This document shows, piece after piece, positions 12,611 to 20,479 of a stretch of DNA of 64,000 nt. Origin of the DNA: Baia soyae (GTDB lineage: Bacteria > Bacillota > Bacilli > Thermoactinomycetales > Thermoactinomycetaceae); the NCBI RefSeq assembly GCF_004341445.1, contig NZ_SLXV01000012.1:1-64000 (forward strand), given 5' to 3'. The notes under the pieces were generated by a model. That model was not told the DNA's origin. It did no database searches and saw only the letters and a list, made by a program, of their open reading frames with translations. Position 1 is the stretch's first letter; the number at the start of each line of letters is the position of its first letter. The position numbers were made by a program, and so were the translations under genes.

Positions 12611-13209
12611 GTATTGCTATCTTTGCTTCAGGAAATGGAAGCAATTTTGAAGCGATCGTGCGATATTCAAGGGAACAGAATTGGACGACTTCTGTTTCCT
12701 TGTTAGTCGTTGACCGTGAGGATGCGGGTGCGATTGAGCGGGCTAAGAGATTAGAGGTTCCGTATTATGTTGTATCTCCGAAACACTTTCCTTCTAAGCT
12801 GGAATATGAAGAGGCGTTACTTGAACTGATGGAGAAACATGGTGTGGAGTGGATCGTATTAGCTGGATATCTCAGAATCGTGGGAGATACCTTACTTGAA
12901 CCTTTTGAAGGAAAAATGGTAAATATTCACCCGTCGTTGCTTCCTTCTTTTCCAGGGCTTCATGCGGTTGAGCAGGCATGGGGGTATGGTGTGAAGGTGA
13001 CAGGGGTCACAGTTCATTTTGTTGATGCTGGATTGGATTCGGGGCAGATTATTGCTCAGCGGGCTGTAGAAGTGGATGAAATGGATACGATAGATATGCT
13101 AACAAATAAGATTCATGAAGTGGAGCATCAGGTTTATCCGGAAACGATATGGAAAGTGGTTACAGGGGAAGTTGCTTATAGTCCGATGATTATTGTGGTG
13201 AGTGGTTAG
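12607..13209 (+). CDS. purN: phosphoribosylglycinamide formyltransferase PurN
   Basis: 200 residues from the ATG at 12607, which has GGAGGG six bases upstream and overlaps the purM stop (ATGA). A GTG at 12601 lies inside the ribosome-binding site and is unlikely to be used. The 10-formyl-tetrahydrofolate-dependent enzyme makes FGAR. It opens [15 protein letters not shown] and has [12 protein letters not shown] (catalytic Asn and His) near residue 103 and [14 protein letters not shown] near 135. Confidence 0.96.
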   Translation: MSIAIFASGNGSNFEAIVRYSREQNWTTSVSLLVVDREDAGAIERAKRLEVPYYVVSPKHFPSKLEYEEALLELMEKHGVEWIVLAGYLRIVGDTLLEPFEGKMVNIHPSLLPSFPGLHAVEQAWGYGVKVTGVTVHFVDAGLDSGQIIAQRAVEVDEMDTIDMLTNKIHEVEHQVYPETIWKVVTGEVAYSPMIIVVSG

Positions 13210-13241
13210 TTGGTTGAGTTTAATGGGGCTTGCTAATTATT

Positions 13242-13273
13242 AGATACTAGATGTCCAGGGGCATCTAGTATCT
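13242..13273 (+). other. hairpin in the purN-purH gap
   Basis: AGATACTAGATG (13242-13253) pairs perfectly with CATCTAGTATCT (13262-13273) around an 8-base loop. There is no T run, so it is not a classical terminator. It lies in a 199-base AT-rich gap, the largest interruption of the purine operon. It may mark a processing or partial-termination point before purH. Confidence 0.5.
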
Positions 13274-13408
13274 GCCGACAGCTCAAACAGTCTCTCCTAA
13301 CTCTGATCATCCAACAGCCTAAGTCTTTTCTGCATTTAAATAAACATTAGCTTATAGAAACACATATTTAAAATAAAAATAAACAGCCATTAATAAGGAG
13401 GATCCACC

Positions 13409-14947
13409 ATGAATCGTATTAAACGTGCTCTTATTAGTGTCTCTGATAAAATAGGAATCGTAGAACTTGCCCAGCAACTAGTAGCCAAGGAGGTCGAAGT
13501 GATCTCTACCGGCGGAACGCATCAACTCCTGAGAGAAGCTGGAATCCCTGTAATCGGAATATCAGAGATAACAGGCTTTCCAGAAATCATGGATGGTCGT
13601 GTGAAGACCTTACATCCGAAGGTACACGGGGGCTTGCTTGCGGTTCGAGATCTTCCTACTCATAGACAACAGATGGAGGCAAACGGAATCCAAGAAATCG
13701 ATCTAGTGGTGGTTAATTTATATCCGTTTGCGCAAACGATTTCTAATCCAAATATTTCGTACGAAGAAGCGATTGAAAACATTGATATCGGTGGCCCATC
13801 GATGGTCCGCTCAGCTGCTAAAAATCATCGTTTTGTTACAGTAGTGGTCGATCCAGCAGATTATCAAAACATTGCTGATGAGATTACCAATCATGGAGAG
13901 ACGACTTTGCAAACAAGAGAATATCTAGCGGCAAAGGCATTTTCCCATACGGCTGCTTACGATTCACTAATAGCTAAGCACCTAAATGATCGAATCGGGA
14001 ATTCATTCCCAGGGCAACTAACGGTCACCTATCAGAAACAGTCCTCTTTGCGATATGGAGAAAATCCGCATCAGAAAGCATCATTTTATAAAGAGACCCT
14101 CTCTACGGACGGACTGATCACCTCTGCTAAACAGATTCATGGTAAAGAACTTAGTTACAACAATATCAATGATGCTAATGCAGCTCTCGCTATCGTAAAT
14201 GAATTTAAAGAGCCAGTCGTAGTGGCAGTGAAGCATATGAATCCATGTGGTGTAGGAATTGGAGAAACGATCGAAGAAGCGTATCAAAAAGCATATGAAG
14301 CGGACCCGGTCTCCATTTTTGGTGGAATTGTTGCGACGAATCAGATAGTAACGAAGGAAGTAGCACTTCAAATGACGAAGCTGTTTCTTGAGATTATAAT
14401 AGCTCCCTATTTTGAATTAGATGCGCTTACGATACTTAAAGAGAAGAAGAACCTTCGTCTACTGGCATTAGGAAACATTACTCAAAGTAAAGCAAATTCG
14501 ATTGTTACGGTTGGCGGAGGCGCTTTGGTCCAAGAAGCAGACCTTCACCAAGTGATCCAAGGCGATTGCCAAGTGGTAACGGATCGTGAGCCGACTCAGG
14601 AGGAGTGGGAGCAACTCCTATTTGGTTTTAAAGTAGTTAAGCATGTAAAATCGAATGCGATTGTGTTAGTGAAGGAGAATCGTACGGTTGGCGTAGGGGC
14701 TGGACAAATGAACCGGATTGGTGCCGCTCGAATTGCGATCGGGCAGGCAGGCGAACTTGCTACTGGATCTGTATTAGCCTCTGATGCCTTTTTCCCGATG
14801 TCAGATACGGTTGAAGAAGCAGCAAAAGCGGGAGTAACAGCTATTATTCAACCAGGTGGTTCCATTCGAGATCAAGAATCCATTGAAGCAGCAAATCGTT
14901 TGGGCTTGGTTATGGTATTTACTGGGGTTCGTCACTTCAAACATTAG
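13409..14947 (+). CDS. purH: bifunctional AICAR transformylase / IMP cyclohydrolase PurH
   Basis: 512 residues; carries out the last two steps to IMP. The N-terminal MGS-like cyclohydrolase domain starts RALISVSDKIGIVELAQ and contains MDGRVKTLHPKVHGG near residue 67. The C-terminal transformylase domain contains LRYGENPHQKA near 213 and VKHMNPCGVG with the catalytic Lys-His pair near 272. AAGGAGG precedes the ATG. It is set apart from purN by about 200 bases. Confidence 0.97.
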   Translation: MNRIKRALISVSDKIGIVELAQQLVAKEVEVISTGGTHQLLREAGIPVIGISEITGFPEIMDGRVKTLHPKVHGGLLAVRDLPTHRQQMEANGIQEIDLVVVNLYPFAQTISNPNISYEEAIENIDIGGPSMVRSAAKNHRFVTVVVDPADYQNIADEITNHGETTLQTREYLAAKAFSHTAAYDSLIAKHLNDRIGNSFPGQLTVTYQKQSSLRYGENPHQKASFYKETLSTDGLITSAKQIHGKELSYNNINDANAALAIVNEFKEPVVVAVKHMNPCGVGIGETIEEAYQKAYEADPVSIFGGIVATNQIVTKEVALQMTKLFLEIIIAPYFELDALTILKEKKNLRLLALGNITQSKANSIVTVGGGALVQEADLHQVIQGDCQVVTDREPTQEEWEQLLFGFKVVKHVKSNAIVLVKENRTVGVGAGQMNRIGAARIAIGQAGELATGSVLASDAFFPMSDTVEEAAKAGVTAIIQPGGSIRDQESIEAANRLGLVMVFTGVRHFKH

Positions 14948-15044
14948 ACAGAACTAATTTTCTTCCAAGAACAAAGGTTTATGAGGTATCGACTTGTATT
15001 TTCCTTGCGTATACTAATAAAAAACGTTAAGGAGGATTCCTTTT

Positions 15045-15323
15045 ATGTCGTTATTAAAATGGGCTTTGTTCTGGACGATCGCGGCTGTCTTATCGATCGG
15101 TGTCCTTTCGTATATATGGTTTGATTCAGGCTTAGCAGTATGGGGGAGCAATTTGAAGTTTGGAGCAGGTTTGTTCTTTGCCGTTGCGTTAATCGTGGGT
15201 GGGGTACTTACAACAGATAAGAATTACAAAGCGAAAACGAGAAGTTTTTATCGTGAAGAATGGTCCTTCATCTGTCTTCTTGTTACAATTTCACTTTTCG
15301 GCATTAGTCTGGTCTTTTCCTAG
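15045..15323 (+). CDS. small membrane protein between purH and purD
   Basis: 92 residues, not recognised with confidence. Three hydrophobic segments are seen, roughly residues 6-26, 39-57 and 74-91. A basic stretch TDKNYKAKTRSFYREEW lies between the last two. AAGGAGG precedes the ATG, so it is very likely translated. It sits where purH and purD are normally adjacent. The layout resembles small DUF5316-type membrane proteins, but I cannot establish that by eye. No function is assigned. Confidence 0.75.
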   Translation: MSLLKWALFWTIAAVLSIGVLSYIWFDSGLAVWGSNLKFGAGLFFAVALIVGGVLTTDKNYKAKTRSFYREEWSFICLLVTISLFGISLVFS

Positions 15324-15385
15324 ATCCTTGGATGGATGGTAAAGTCGGATGATATGCCGATTTACCTTCTAAGGGGGATAAATGG

Positions 15386-16672
15386 ATGCGTGTACTGATT
15401 ATAGGTAGTGGTGGTAGAGAACATGCTTTACTTTGGAAAATCGCACAAAGCCCAAAAGTGAAGGAGATTTTTGTAGCACCTGGTAATGCTGGGATGATGA
15501 ACATAGCAACTTTGGTACCGATCTCTGTAGAGGATTTAGATGGTTTACGCCAATTTGCTCTAGAACAACAGATTGATTTAACGATTGTTGGACCGGAAGT
15601 CCCTCTGCTACATGGAATTGTGGACCAGTTTCAAGAAGCTGGCTTATCAGTCTTTGGACCAAATGGACAAGCTGCACAGATTGAAGGCAGTAAACGATTT
15701 GCAAAGGACTTTATGAAAAAACACGATATCCCAACGGCCCATTACCAAGCCTTTACCGATGCGGAAGAAGCAAAGCAATATGTGCGTCAAACAGGAGTAC
15801 CCATTGTGATTAAAGCAGATGGACTTGCTGCGGGTAAGGGAGTGGTGGTTGCCACTACCTTAGGAGAGGCAGAGCTAGCGATTTCGGAGGCTATGGAGCA
15901 GAAGGTGTTTGGATCAGCAGGGGATGTCGTGATAGTAGAAGAGTTCCTGGTTGGACAAGAGCTATCCTTGATGGCATTTGTAGATGGAACGACGGTTGTG
16001 CCAATGGTCCCAGCCCAGGATCATAAACCAGCCTATGATGGGGACTTAGGACCTAATACAGGCGGGATGGGGACATACTCGCCTGTGCCACAGTTCTCCG
16101 AGGATGCCCTATCTCTTGCAGTTCAGACGGTCCTAGAACCGATGGTACAAGCCTTCCAAAAAGAAGGAATCGATTATCGAGGCGTATTATACGCAGGTTT
16201 GATGATGACTCCGGAAGGGCCAAAAGTGATTGAGTTTAATGCTCGCTTTGGGGATCCTGAGACGCAGGTGGTACTTCCGAGGTTAACCAGTGATTTGGTT
16301 GAGATTATGATAGCAGTAGTGGAAGGGCGCCTGCGTGCAGATCTGGTTACATGGTCAGACGAAGCGGCTGTATGTGTCATTTTATCTGCAGGTGGATATC
16401 CGGGACCGTATCAGAGTGGGTTGCCAATTACGGGCATGGTAAATCAGTTAGATCATAGGGAATCGGTGTATCATGCAGGAACAAGGTATGAAGGTAGTCA
16501 GTTGGTGACAGCTGGAGGAAGGGTTCTTGGGGTGACTGCGTTAGGAGAAAACTTGCAGATTGCTCGCGAAAAAGCATATAGCCTTGTCGAACAGATTCAT
16601 TTTCCAAGTGCACACTATCGAAAAGATATTGCGGAAAAGGCCATCCAATATCTGGCGCAAATTCAAAAATAA
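15386..16672 (+). CDS. purD: phosphoribosylamine-glycine ligase PurD
   Basis: 428 residues. ATP-grasp enzyme that makes glycinamide ribonucleotide, the second step of the pathway. It begins RVLIIGSGGREHALLWK. The ATP-grasp core is seen as VIKADGLAAGKGVVVA near residue 142, followed by QDHKPAYDGDLGPNTGGMG near 210 and EFNARFGDPETQ near 285. GGGGG precedes the ATG by 9 bases. It ends the operon at a strong terminator. Confidence 0.97.
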   Translation: MRVLIIGSGGREHALLWKIAQSPKVKEIFVAPGNAGMMNIATLVPISVEDLDGLRQFALEQQIDLTIVGPEVPLLHGIVDQFQEAGLSVFGPNGQAAQIEGSKRFAKDFMKKHDIPTAHYQAFTDAEEAKQYVRQTGVPIVIKADGLAAGKGVVVATTLGEAELAISEAMEQKVFGSAGDVVIVEEFLVGQELSLMAFVDGTTVVPMVPAQDHKPAYDGDLGPNTGGMGTYSPVPQFSEDALSLAVQTVLEPMVQAFQKEGIDYRGVLYAGLMMTPEGPKVIEFNARFGDPETQVVLPRLTSDLVEIMIAVVEGRLRADLVTWSDEAAVCVILSAGGYPGPYQSGLPITGMVNQLDHRESVYHAGTRYEGSQLVTAGGRVLGVTALGENLQIAREKAYSLVEQIHFPSAHYRKDIAEKAIQYLAQIQK

Positions 16673-16682
16673 ATGTCTTTCG

Positions 16683-16720
16683 AAGGCAACCTACTGATTC
16701 GCTCAAGAGGTTGCCTTTTC
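16683..16720 (+). terminator. terminator of the purine operon
   Basis: AAGGCAACCT (16683-16692) pairs with AGGTTGCCTT (16708-16717), followed by TT. It lies 10 bases after the purD stop. Confidence 0.8.
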
Positions 16721-16787
16721 TATGCACAAATAAAAAAGAGGCAGGTCTGTACTTGCCCCTTCTGCATCTGACTAGAGCAGATGATTA

Positions 16788-17000
16788 TTAGCACATGGTT
16801 GTTGTTTCTTTATCCCCCTGAATGCACATGGCATGAACAGGGATTTGAAACCACCAAGCTCCATCTGTCCTTCGAATAGGCTGATAACCGGCTTTTTTCA
16901 AAGTACGAGCGACAGTCCAACTTGCCGTATAGACGGTGGCTAGGTTGGTGGATTCATCAAATTGGATCACGGTTTCTTTTTCCATTTCACTTAGAGACAT
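16788..17000 (-). CDS. small conserved protein of unknown function
   Basis: 70 residues from the ATG at 17000. A GTG at 17012 would give 74, but it abuts the GGGGA ribosome-binding site. The pattern ETVIQFDESTNLATVYT, then a basic middle and WWFQIPVHAM, resembles a family of small Firmicute and phage-associated proteins of the ETTIxFxxxxxxAxVYT type, often mislabelled as chaperones. No function is established. It stands alone, opposite in direction to the purine operon. Confidence 0.6.
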   Translation of the reverse strand: MSLSEMEKETVIQFDESTNLATVYTASWTVARTLKKAGYQPIRRTDGAWWFQIPVHAMCIQGDKETTTMC

Positions 17001-17247
17001 GTTACGATTCACTCCCCAACCGGATCAGATTCCTGATCACATATTTTTTGATTTCATGTCTTTGTTCTCAAGTCCACGTTGCCACCTTCAAGTACGAGAA
17101 ACTGTTTGTACCCTATTTTTCGACGTAAACTGACAGATGCCTTCTTTTTTCTGAAAAATTTTTTCTTATCGTTCGAGAAATAATCTTTTCAGAAGGTAAC
17201 CAGTATCTTAATTCAGGGCTAGTGTTCTTCATCGATACAAAGTTGTT
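17001..17247. other. AT-rich intergenic stretch
   Basis: Between the small minus-strand gene and the interrupted ORF. Short plus-strand frames cross it, but none has a ribosome-binding site. I see no repeat, terminator or RNA gene. Confidence 0.5.
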
Positions 17248-17433
17248 TCATTCTGACTTTCGTAAAAAGAAATTGTATTGAAGTGATCTCCCAATGGTGG
17301 ACCGTAGTATATGTGAAAACGCCTCCAAAACCGACGGAATGCTAAGAAGAGCGGATAATTGAATTAAGGTGTATAGATCTATCTACGACCAGAGAGAAAC
17401 AGCTAATCTCATCCAATGGATCTGTTTGCTCAC
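17248..17433 (-). pseudogene. 62-codon ORF interrupted by one in-frame amber codon
   Basis: Reading leftward from GTG at 17433, the frame encodes MSKQIHWMRLAVSLWS, meets TAG (17383-17385), then continues open for 44 codons (IDLYTLIQLSALLSIPSVLE and on) to a TGA at 17248. AAAGGAGG lies 7-8 bases before the GTG and a complete sigma-A promoter lies just upstream, so the 5' end is well built. Either a small gene has acquired one nonsense mutation, or only a 16-residue peptide is made. The family is not recognised. Confidence 0.4.
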
Positions 17434-17463
17434 TCTATACCTCCTTTTTAGTTCTTGAAAACT

Positions 17464-17492
17464 ATTATACGAAAAAGTCAGAATATAGGCAA
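17464..17492 (-). promoter_or_regulatory. sigma-A promoter for the amber-interrupted ORF
   Basis: On the minus strand: -35 TTGCCT (17492-17487), a 17-base spacer and a consensus -10 TATAAT (17469-17464). The GTG start of the interrupted ORF lies about 30 bases downstream. Confidence 0.65.
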
Positions 17493-17538
17493 TAGATAAG
17501 ACTTCAAATTGAAGTAAATTTCCTATATTGAGGTAGTG

Positions 17539-17552
17539 AGAACAAATGTTCT
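17539..17552. promoter_or_regulatory. candidate LexA (SOS) box
   Basis: AGAACAAATGTTCT is a perfect palindrome and fits the inner part of the Bacillus LexA site (GAAC, four bases of RNRY type, GTTC). The flanking C and G of the full consensus are replaced by A and T. It lies about 47 bases upstream of the minus-strand promoter, farther than usual for repression. The assignment is tentative. Confidence 0.35.
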
Positions 17553-17600
17553 GTTTCTAATTTAGATTGTAACATAGTTTGTTAGGTTTTCAAGTAGCTA

Positions 17601-17639
17601 ATATAAAAAAAAAGATCTGACCGAAATAGTGGTCAGATC
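17601..17639 (-). terminator. terminator of the DUF2892 gene
   Basis: Leftward, GATCTGACC pairs with GGTCAGATC (17631-17639 and 17614-17622), followed on that strand by a run of nine or more T (17605-17613). It lies downstream of the gene that ends at 17666. Confidence 0.88.
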
Positions 17640-17665
17640 GACAATTTTAGAGAAGAATATAGTAG

Positions 17666-17923
17666 TCATTCGTGTGAACTAGATGTTGAGAAGTTTAGGA
17701 TCATATCTTTACTAATAGAGGATCGGATTTTGTTATAGAGAGCTTTGCAGGGGCAGAATCGGGTTATTCCCTCTGCAATCTTCATAACGGACATCACTGT
17801 GATGAAAAGGAAACACATTCGATTTACACGGCGACGATTTAAATAGTTAATACTCCAGAGTAATCCAACTAATCCGCAAGCAATTCGCATCATGGCATTG
17901 GTGGTACTAATGTTTTTTTGCAT
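17666..17923 (-). CDS. DUF2892 (YgaP-like) small membrane protein
   Basis: 85 residues. The N-terminus MQKNISTTNAMMRIACGLVG and the segment MKIAEGITRFCPCKALY match the DUF2892 family, whose members have two short transmembrane helices and sometimes accompany rhodanese domains. Helices are seen at about residues 13-27 and 37-52. AAGGGGG precedes the ATG. It is a single gene with its own terminator. Function is unknown. Confidence 0.8.
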   Translation of the reverse strand: MQKNISTTNAMMRIACGLVGLLWSINYLNRRRVNRMCFLFITVMSVMKIAEGITRFCPCKALYNKIRSSISKDMILNFSTSSSHE

Positions 17924-17995
17924 ATTCGTTCCCCCTTGGTTTATTGTTCTTAGGTTGTTCTAACTTGTCTGCTCTATACAAAGAGGAGGAAAAAG

Positions 17996-18064
17996 ATGTT
18001 GAAGTTTAAAAGATATAGGGTAAGTAGAAGCGAGGTGTATCCAAGATGCATAACGACTTGGTAG
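17996..18064 (+). CDS. possible 22-residue micropeptide
   Basis: A short frame starts at ATG 17996 behind AAAGAGGAGG and encodes a very basic peptide (MLKFKRYRVSRSEVYPRC then ITTW). The ribosome-binding site is strong, but nothing else supports coding. It precedes the promoter of the O-antigen-ligase-like gene, so it could be a chance ORF. Confidence 0.2.
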   Translation: MLKFKRYRVSRSEVYPRCITTW

Positions 18065-18080
18065 CGTTTGGATTTTTGTA

Positions 18081-18089
18081 TGGTATAAT
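18081..18089 (+). promoter_or_regulatory. extended -10 promoter upstream of the ligase-like gene
   Basis: TGGTATAAT is a consensus -10 with the TGn extension; no good -35 is seen 17 bases upstream. The 190-base leader that follows is AT-rich and shows no clear riboswitch. Confidence 0.4.
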
Positions 18090-18280
18090 AAGGAATATTT
18101 GATTAGATTCCCTAAACTTCGGCTGTTCAACTACTAAAGGATTGTGGTAATCTTATATTTTCTTGGAGTAAGTTTATAATGTATGGAATTCAGTCATTCT
18201 ATGTATACATTTTGGTATGTTTTATTGTAATTTTTTCATACCATTTGGCATGATATCTGTAAATAAAGGGAGTTAACATC

Positions 18281-19621
18281 TTGAATATGGAACGGAACCA
18301 GCATGTGGTTAATAACCTCACTGCCTTTTTGTACCTTTCCATTCTTCTCTCTCCATTTTTACCCCCGGTCGCTTTAGGACTACTTAGTTGTGCTACTATT
18401 TATTACGTTAGGGGAAATTGGGAGTTTAGAAGCTGGCCAGAGGTTGTTTTTCTGGGTTTTATGCTAGTGACCATCATTAGCTGGTGCTACAATCCAACTT
18501 GGTATCACCTTAAAGACCTACATATCACTTTCCCGATTGGGATTGTACCACTTGCAACATTTGGAGCATACTACATGCTATCTATGTGGACGCGTAAGGT
18601 ATTAAACTTTAGTTGGAGGGATTTGCAAAAGGTATATCTCTTGTTTTGGCTTGGTGGGCTTTACGTGGCTGCGATCGTATTTCTACAGCAATTAGATTGG
18701 TACGGGTTACATGCTACGTGGTTAGGGGACTTATTAGACTTCTACCGTACGAACCGATATCAATCAGAGAGATCGATTCGAAGCATTGGTACAACTGGTA
18801 ACTCTAATTTAACAGCTGCCCTTTTAATTTGTTTTGCGTTATTAAGTATCTATGCATCATCTGTTTTAAAGGGGAAATGGAAGAAAACGTTGGCCTTTTC
18901 GATGTTCTTTTTATTTTGTACGGCGATAGCGTACACGGGCTCTAGAGGAGCTTGGATTGGCTTGGTAATAGGCCTGATTGTTCAAGTATGGATGACGGGT
19001 CAAAGAAAATGGACAGTAGGTTTGTTTGCTGCTTTTGTAGGCATTGTTGCATTTTTTCCATCCATTATTCCGCGAAAGGATACGCTTGCCACTACCATTG
19101 ACGACCGTTTTCAGGTCTGGAGTACTTCTTGGCAAATCTTTCAGGACAACTGGCTCTTGGGAACATTACCGATTCATTTTGGGCAATTATATAAGCAGAT
19201 AACGGGTAAGATTATCTATCATGCACATAATGTGGTGCTGGGAGTCGCTTCCGAATATGGAGTAATTGGACTCTTTTTATTTAGCGCCCTGATTTTCATG
19301 ACGATTCGTCGAGCACGGGCTTGGAGAAAGGCTGCCAATCAAAAGGGTGAGAAACGATTGGCTGGTATGCTGATCTCGCAGACAGTCGCTTTACTTGGTC
19401 ACGGTATGTATGATTACCCGATTGTTTCACCACAGGTAGGTCTTCTGTTTATGTTAAGTGTCGTGATGATTCATACACAATATGAACGAAGGTGTGTTGT
19501 AAGGCCTAATTGGAGTGATGATGAGGAATCTGCGGATAAGCTAAAAGCCGCCACATCGTATCCGCTTAAACACGTATCAGCAGTGCTGTCTATTCGAAAA
19601 ATCAAGAAAAACGAATCGTAA
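18281..19621 (+). CDS. O-antigen ligase-like polytopic membrane protein
   Basis: 446 residues with about ten hydrophobic segments. The C-terminal half carries HNVVLGVASEYGVIG, the HNxxL...E.G motif of the O-antigen ligase/polymerase (WaaL, Wzy) family, near residue 315. Such proteins transfer or polymerise lipid-linked glycans at the outer membrane face. In a Gram-positive this points to cell-surface polysaccharide. The TTG at 18281 is chosen because GGGAG lies 8 bases upstream; an ATG at 18287 is alternative. It is a lone gene with its own terminator, and the substrate is unknown. Confidence 0.85.
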   Translation: MNMERNQHVVNNLTAFLYLSILLSPFLPPVALGLLSCATIYYVRGNWEFRSWPEVVFLGFMLVTIISWCYNPTWYHLKDLHITFPIGIVPLATFGAYYMLSMWTRKVLNFSWRDLQKVYLLFWLGGLYVAAIVFLQQLDWYGLHATWLGDLLDFYRTNRYQSERSIRSIGTTGNSNLTAALLICFALLSIYASSVLKGKWKKTLAFSMFFLFCTAIAYTGSRGAWIGLVIGLIVQVWMTGQRKWTVGLFAAFVGIVAFFPSIIPRKDTLATTIDDRFQVWSTSWQIFQDNWLLGTLPIHFGQLYKQITGKIIYHAHNVVLGVASEYGVIGLFLFSALIFMTIRRARAWRKAANQKGEKRLAGMLISQTVALLGHGMYDYPIVSPQVGLLFMLSVVMIHTQYERRCVVRPNWSDDEESADKLKAATSYPLKHVSAVLSIRKIKKNES

Positions 19622-19626
19622 TGAAA

Positions 19627-19670
19627 TAAAAAACTTTGTACTCTGGATGAATAGAGTATAAAGTTTTTTT
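19627..19670 (+). terminator. terminator of the ligase-like gene
   Basis: AAACTTTGTACTCT pairs with AGAGTATAAAGTTT with slight imperfections; a run of seven T follows (19664-19670). Confidence 0.85.
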
Positions 19671-19747
19671 GTTGTGTCCATTTGTGTTTAACTTTTCAAA
19701 ATTCTGTCCATGATGTTTATTAGAATTGATAAGAAAGGTGAATATGA

Positions 19748-20392
19748 ATGAAAAAGTATTTATTAATCACGCTAGTTGTGATCCTCTTTGCCATAGGTGC
19801 CCATATCCAGGATGATGGTTCACTTAAACTAGACCCAATACCCGTAGCCGCAAAAGAAATGGAATCATCAGCTACTACTTCTTCTTATGTGAAAGTAACC
19901 ATCCAAAAGGGGGACACCCTTTACCGATTAGCAAAGAAATACGGAACATCTGTGCAGAAAATCGTGGAATTAAACCAGATTTCAGACCCCTCTAAAGTTC
20001 GAGTGGGACAATCAATTCGTATTAAGAGTGGAAAACAAGCAGTAGTGAATCCGTTGCAAAATGTCGTACCAAGTGAGTCTAAAAAAGAGAAGCCCGCACA
20101 AACCTCAAGCGTGACATCGTGGCATCGTGGAAAAGTGTTAGGTGAGTTTTCGGTTGTTGCGATGACCCCTCCGGTGCAAAGTAAGAGTAGTCTAAGTGGT
20201 GTTACCATTGGCGTGGATCCAAAAGTGATCCCTGTAGGATCTAGAGTATATCTCCCTACTATCGGCTACCGCACTGCTCGAGATGCTGAAGGAAGGGTAC
20301 ACGGTAATGAGATCGAATTGTATGTAGAAAGCACAGCAAAAGCAAAACAGATGGGTACAAAGGAAAAAATGTTGTTGGAAGTCGTCAATTAA
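19748..20392 (+). CDS. secreted LysM and 3D-domain protein
   Basis: 214 residues. An N-terminal hydrophobic segment (about 5-20) serves as signal or anchor. A LysM peptidoglycan-binding module spans about 48-92 (IQKGDTLYRLAKKYGTSVQK, ending VRVGQSIRI). A C-terminal 3D domain, the lytic-transglycosylase fold of the YuiC/Rpf-like group, spans about 145-214. The 3D domain is unusual: VDPKVIPVGSRVY is intact and ARDAEGRVHGN replaces the usual DTGG segment. EIELYVES has Glu where the third conserved Asp is expected, and the usual GxTAxG stretch is missing. Activity is therefore uncertain. Confidence 0.85.
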   Translation: MKKYLLITLVVILFAIGAHIQDDGSLKLDPIPVAAKEMESSATTSSYVKVTIQKGDTLYRLAKKYGTSVQKIVELNQISDPSKVRVGQSIRIKSGKQAVVNPLQNVVPSESKKEKPAQTSSVTSWHRGKVLGEFSVVAMTPPVQSKSSLSGVTIGVDPKVIPVGSRVYLPTIGYRTARDAEGRVHGNEIELYVESTAKAKQMGTKEKMLLEVVN

Positions 20393-20403
20393 TGATACAT
20401 AGG

Positions 20404-20432
20404 GCTACTAGGATAATCCCATTCCTAGTAGC
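20404..20432 (+). terminator. terminator-like hairpin after the LysM-3D gene
   Basis: GCTACTAGGA (20404-20413) pairs perfectly with TCCTAGTAGC (20423-20432). The following TTCGCTTTGTTAT is only weakly T-rich. Confidence 0.6.
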
Positions 20433-20479
20433 TTCGCTTTGTTATAAAATGAAACAAAGATATAGTAGAAGGTGAAAAG

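Noticed and set aside
13210-13408. A possible small gene or riboswitch between purN and purH
   Set aside because: No frame with start signals and no known aptamer pattern. Only a hairpin is supported.
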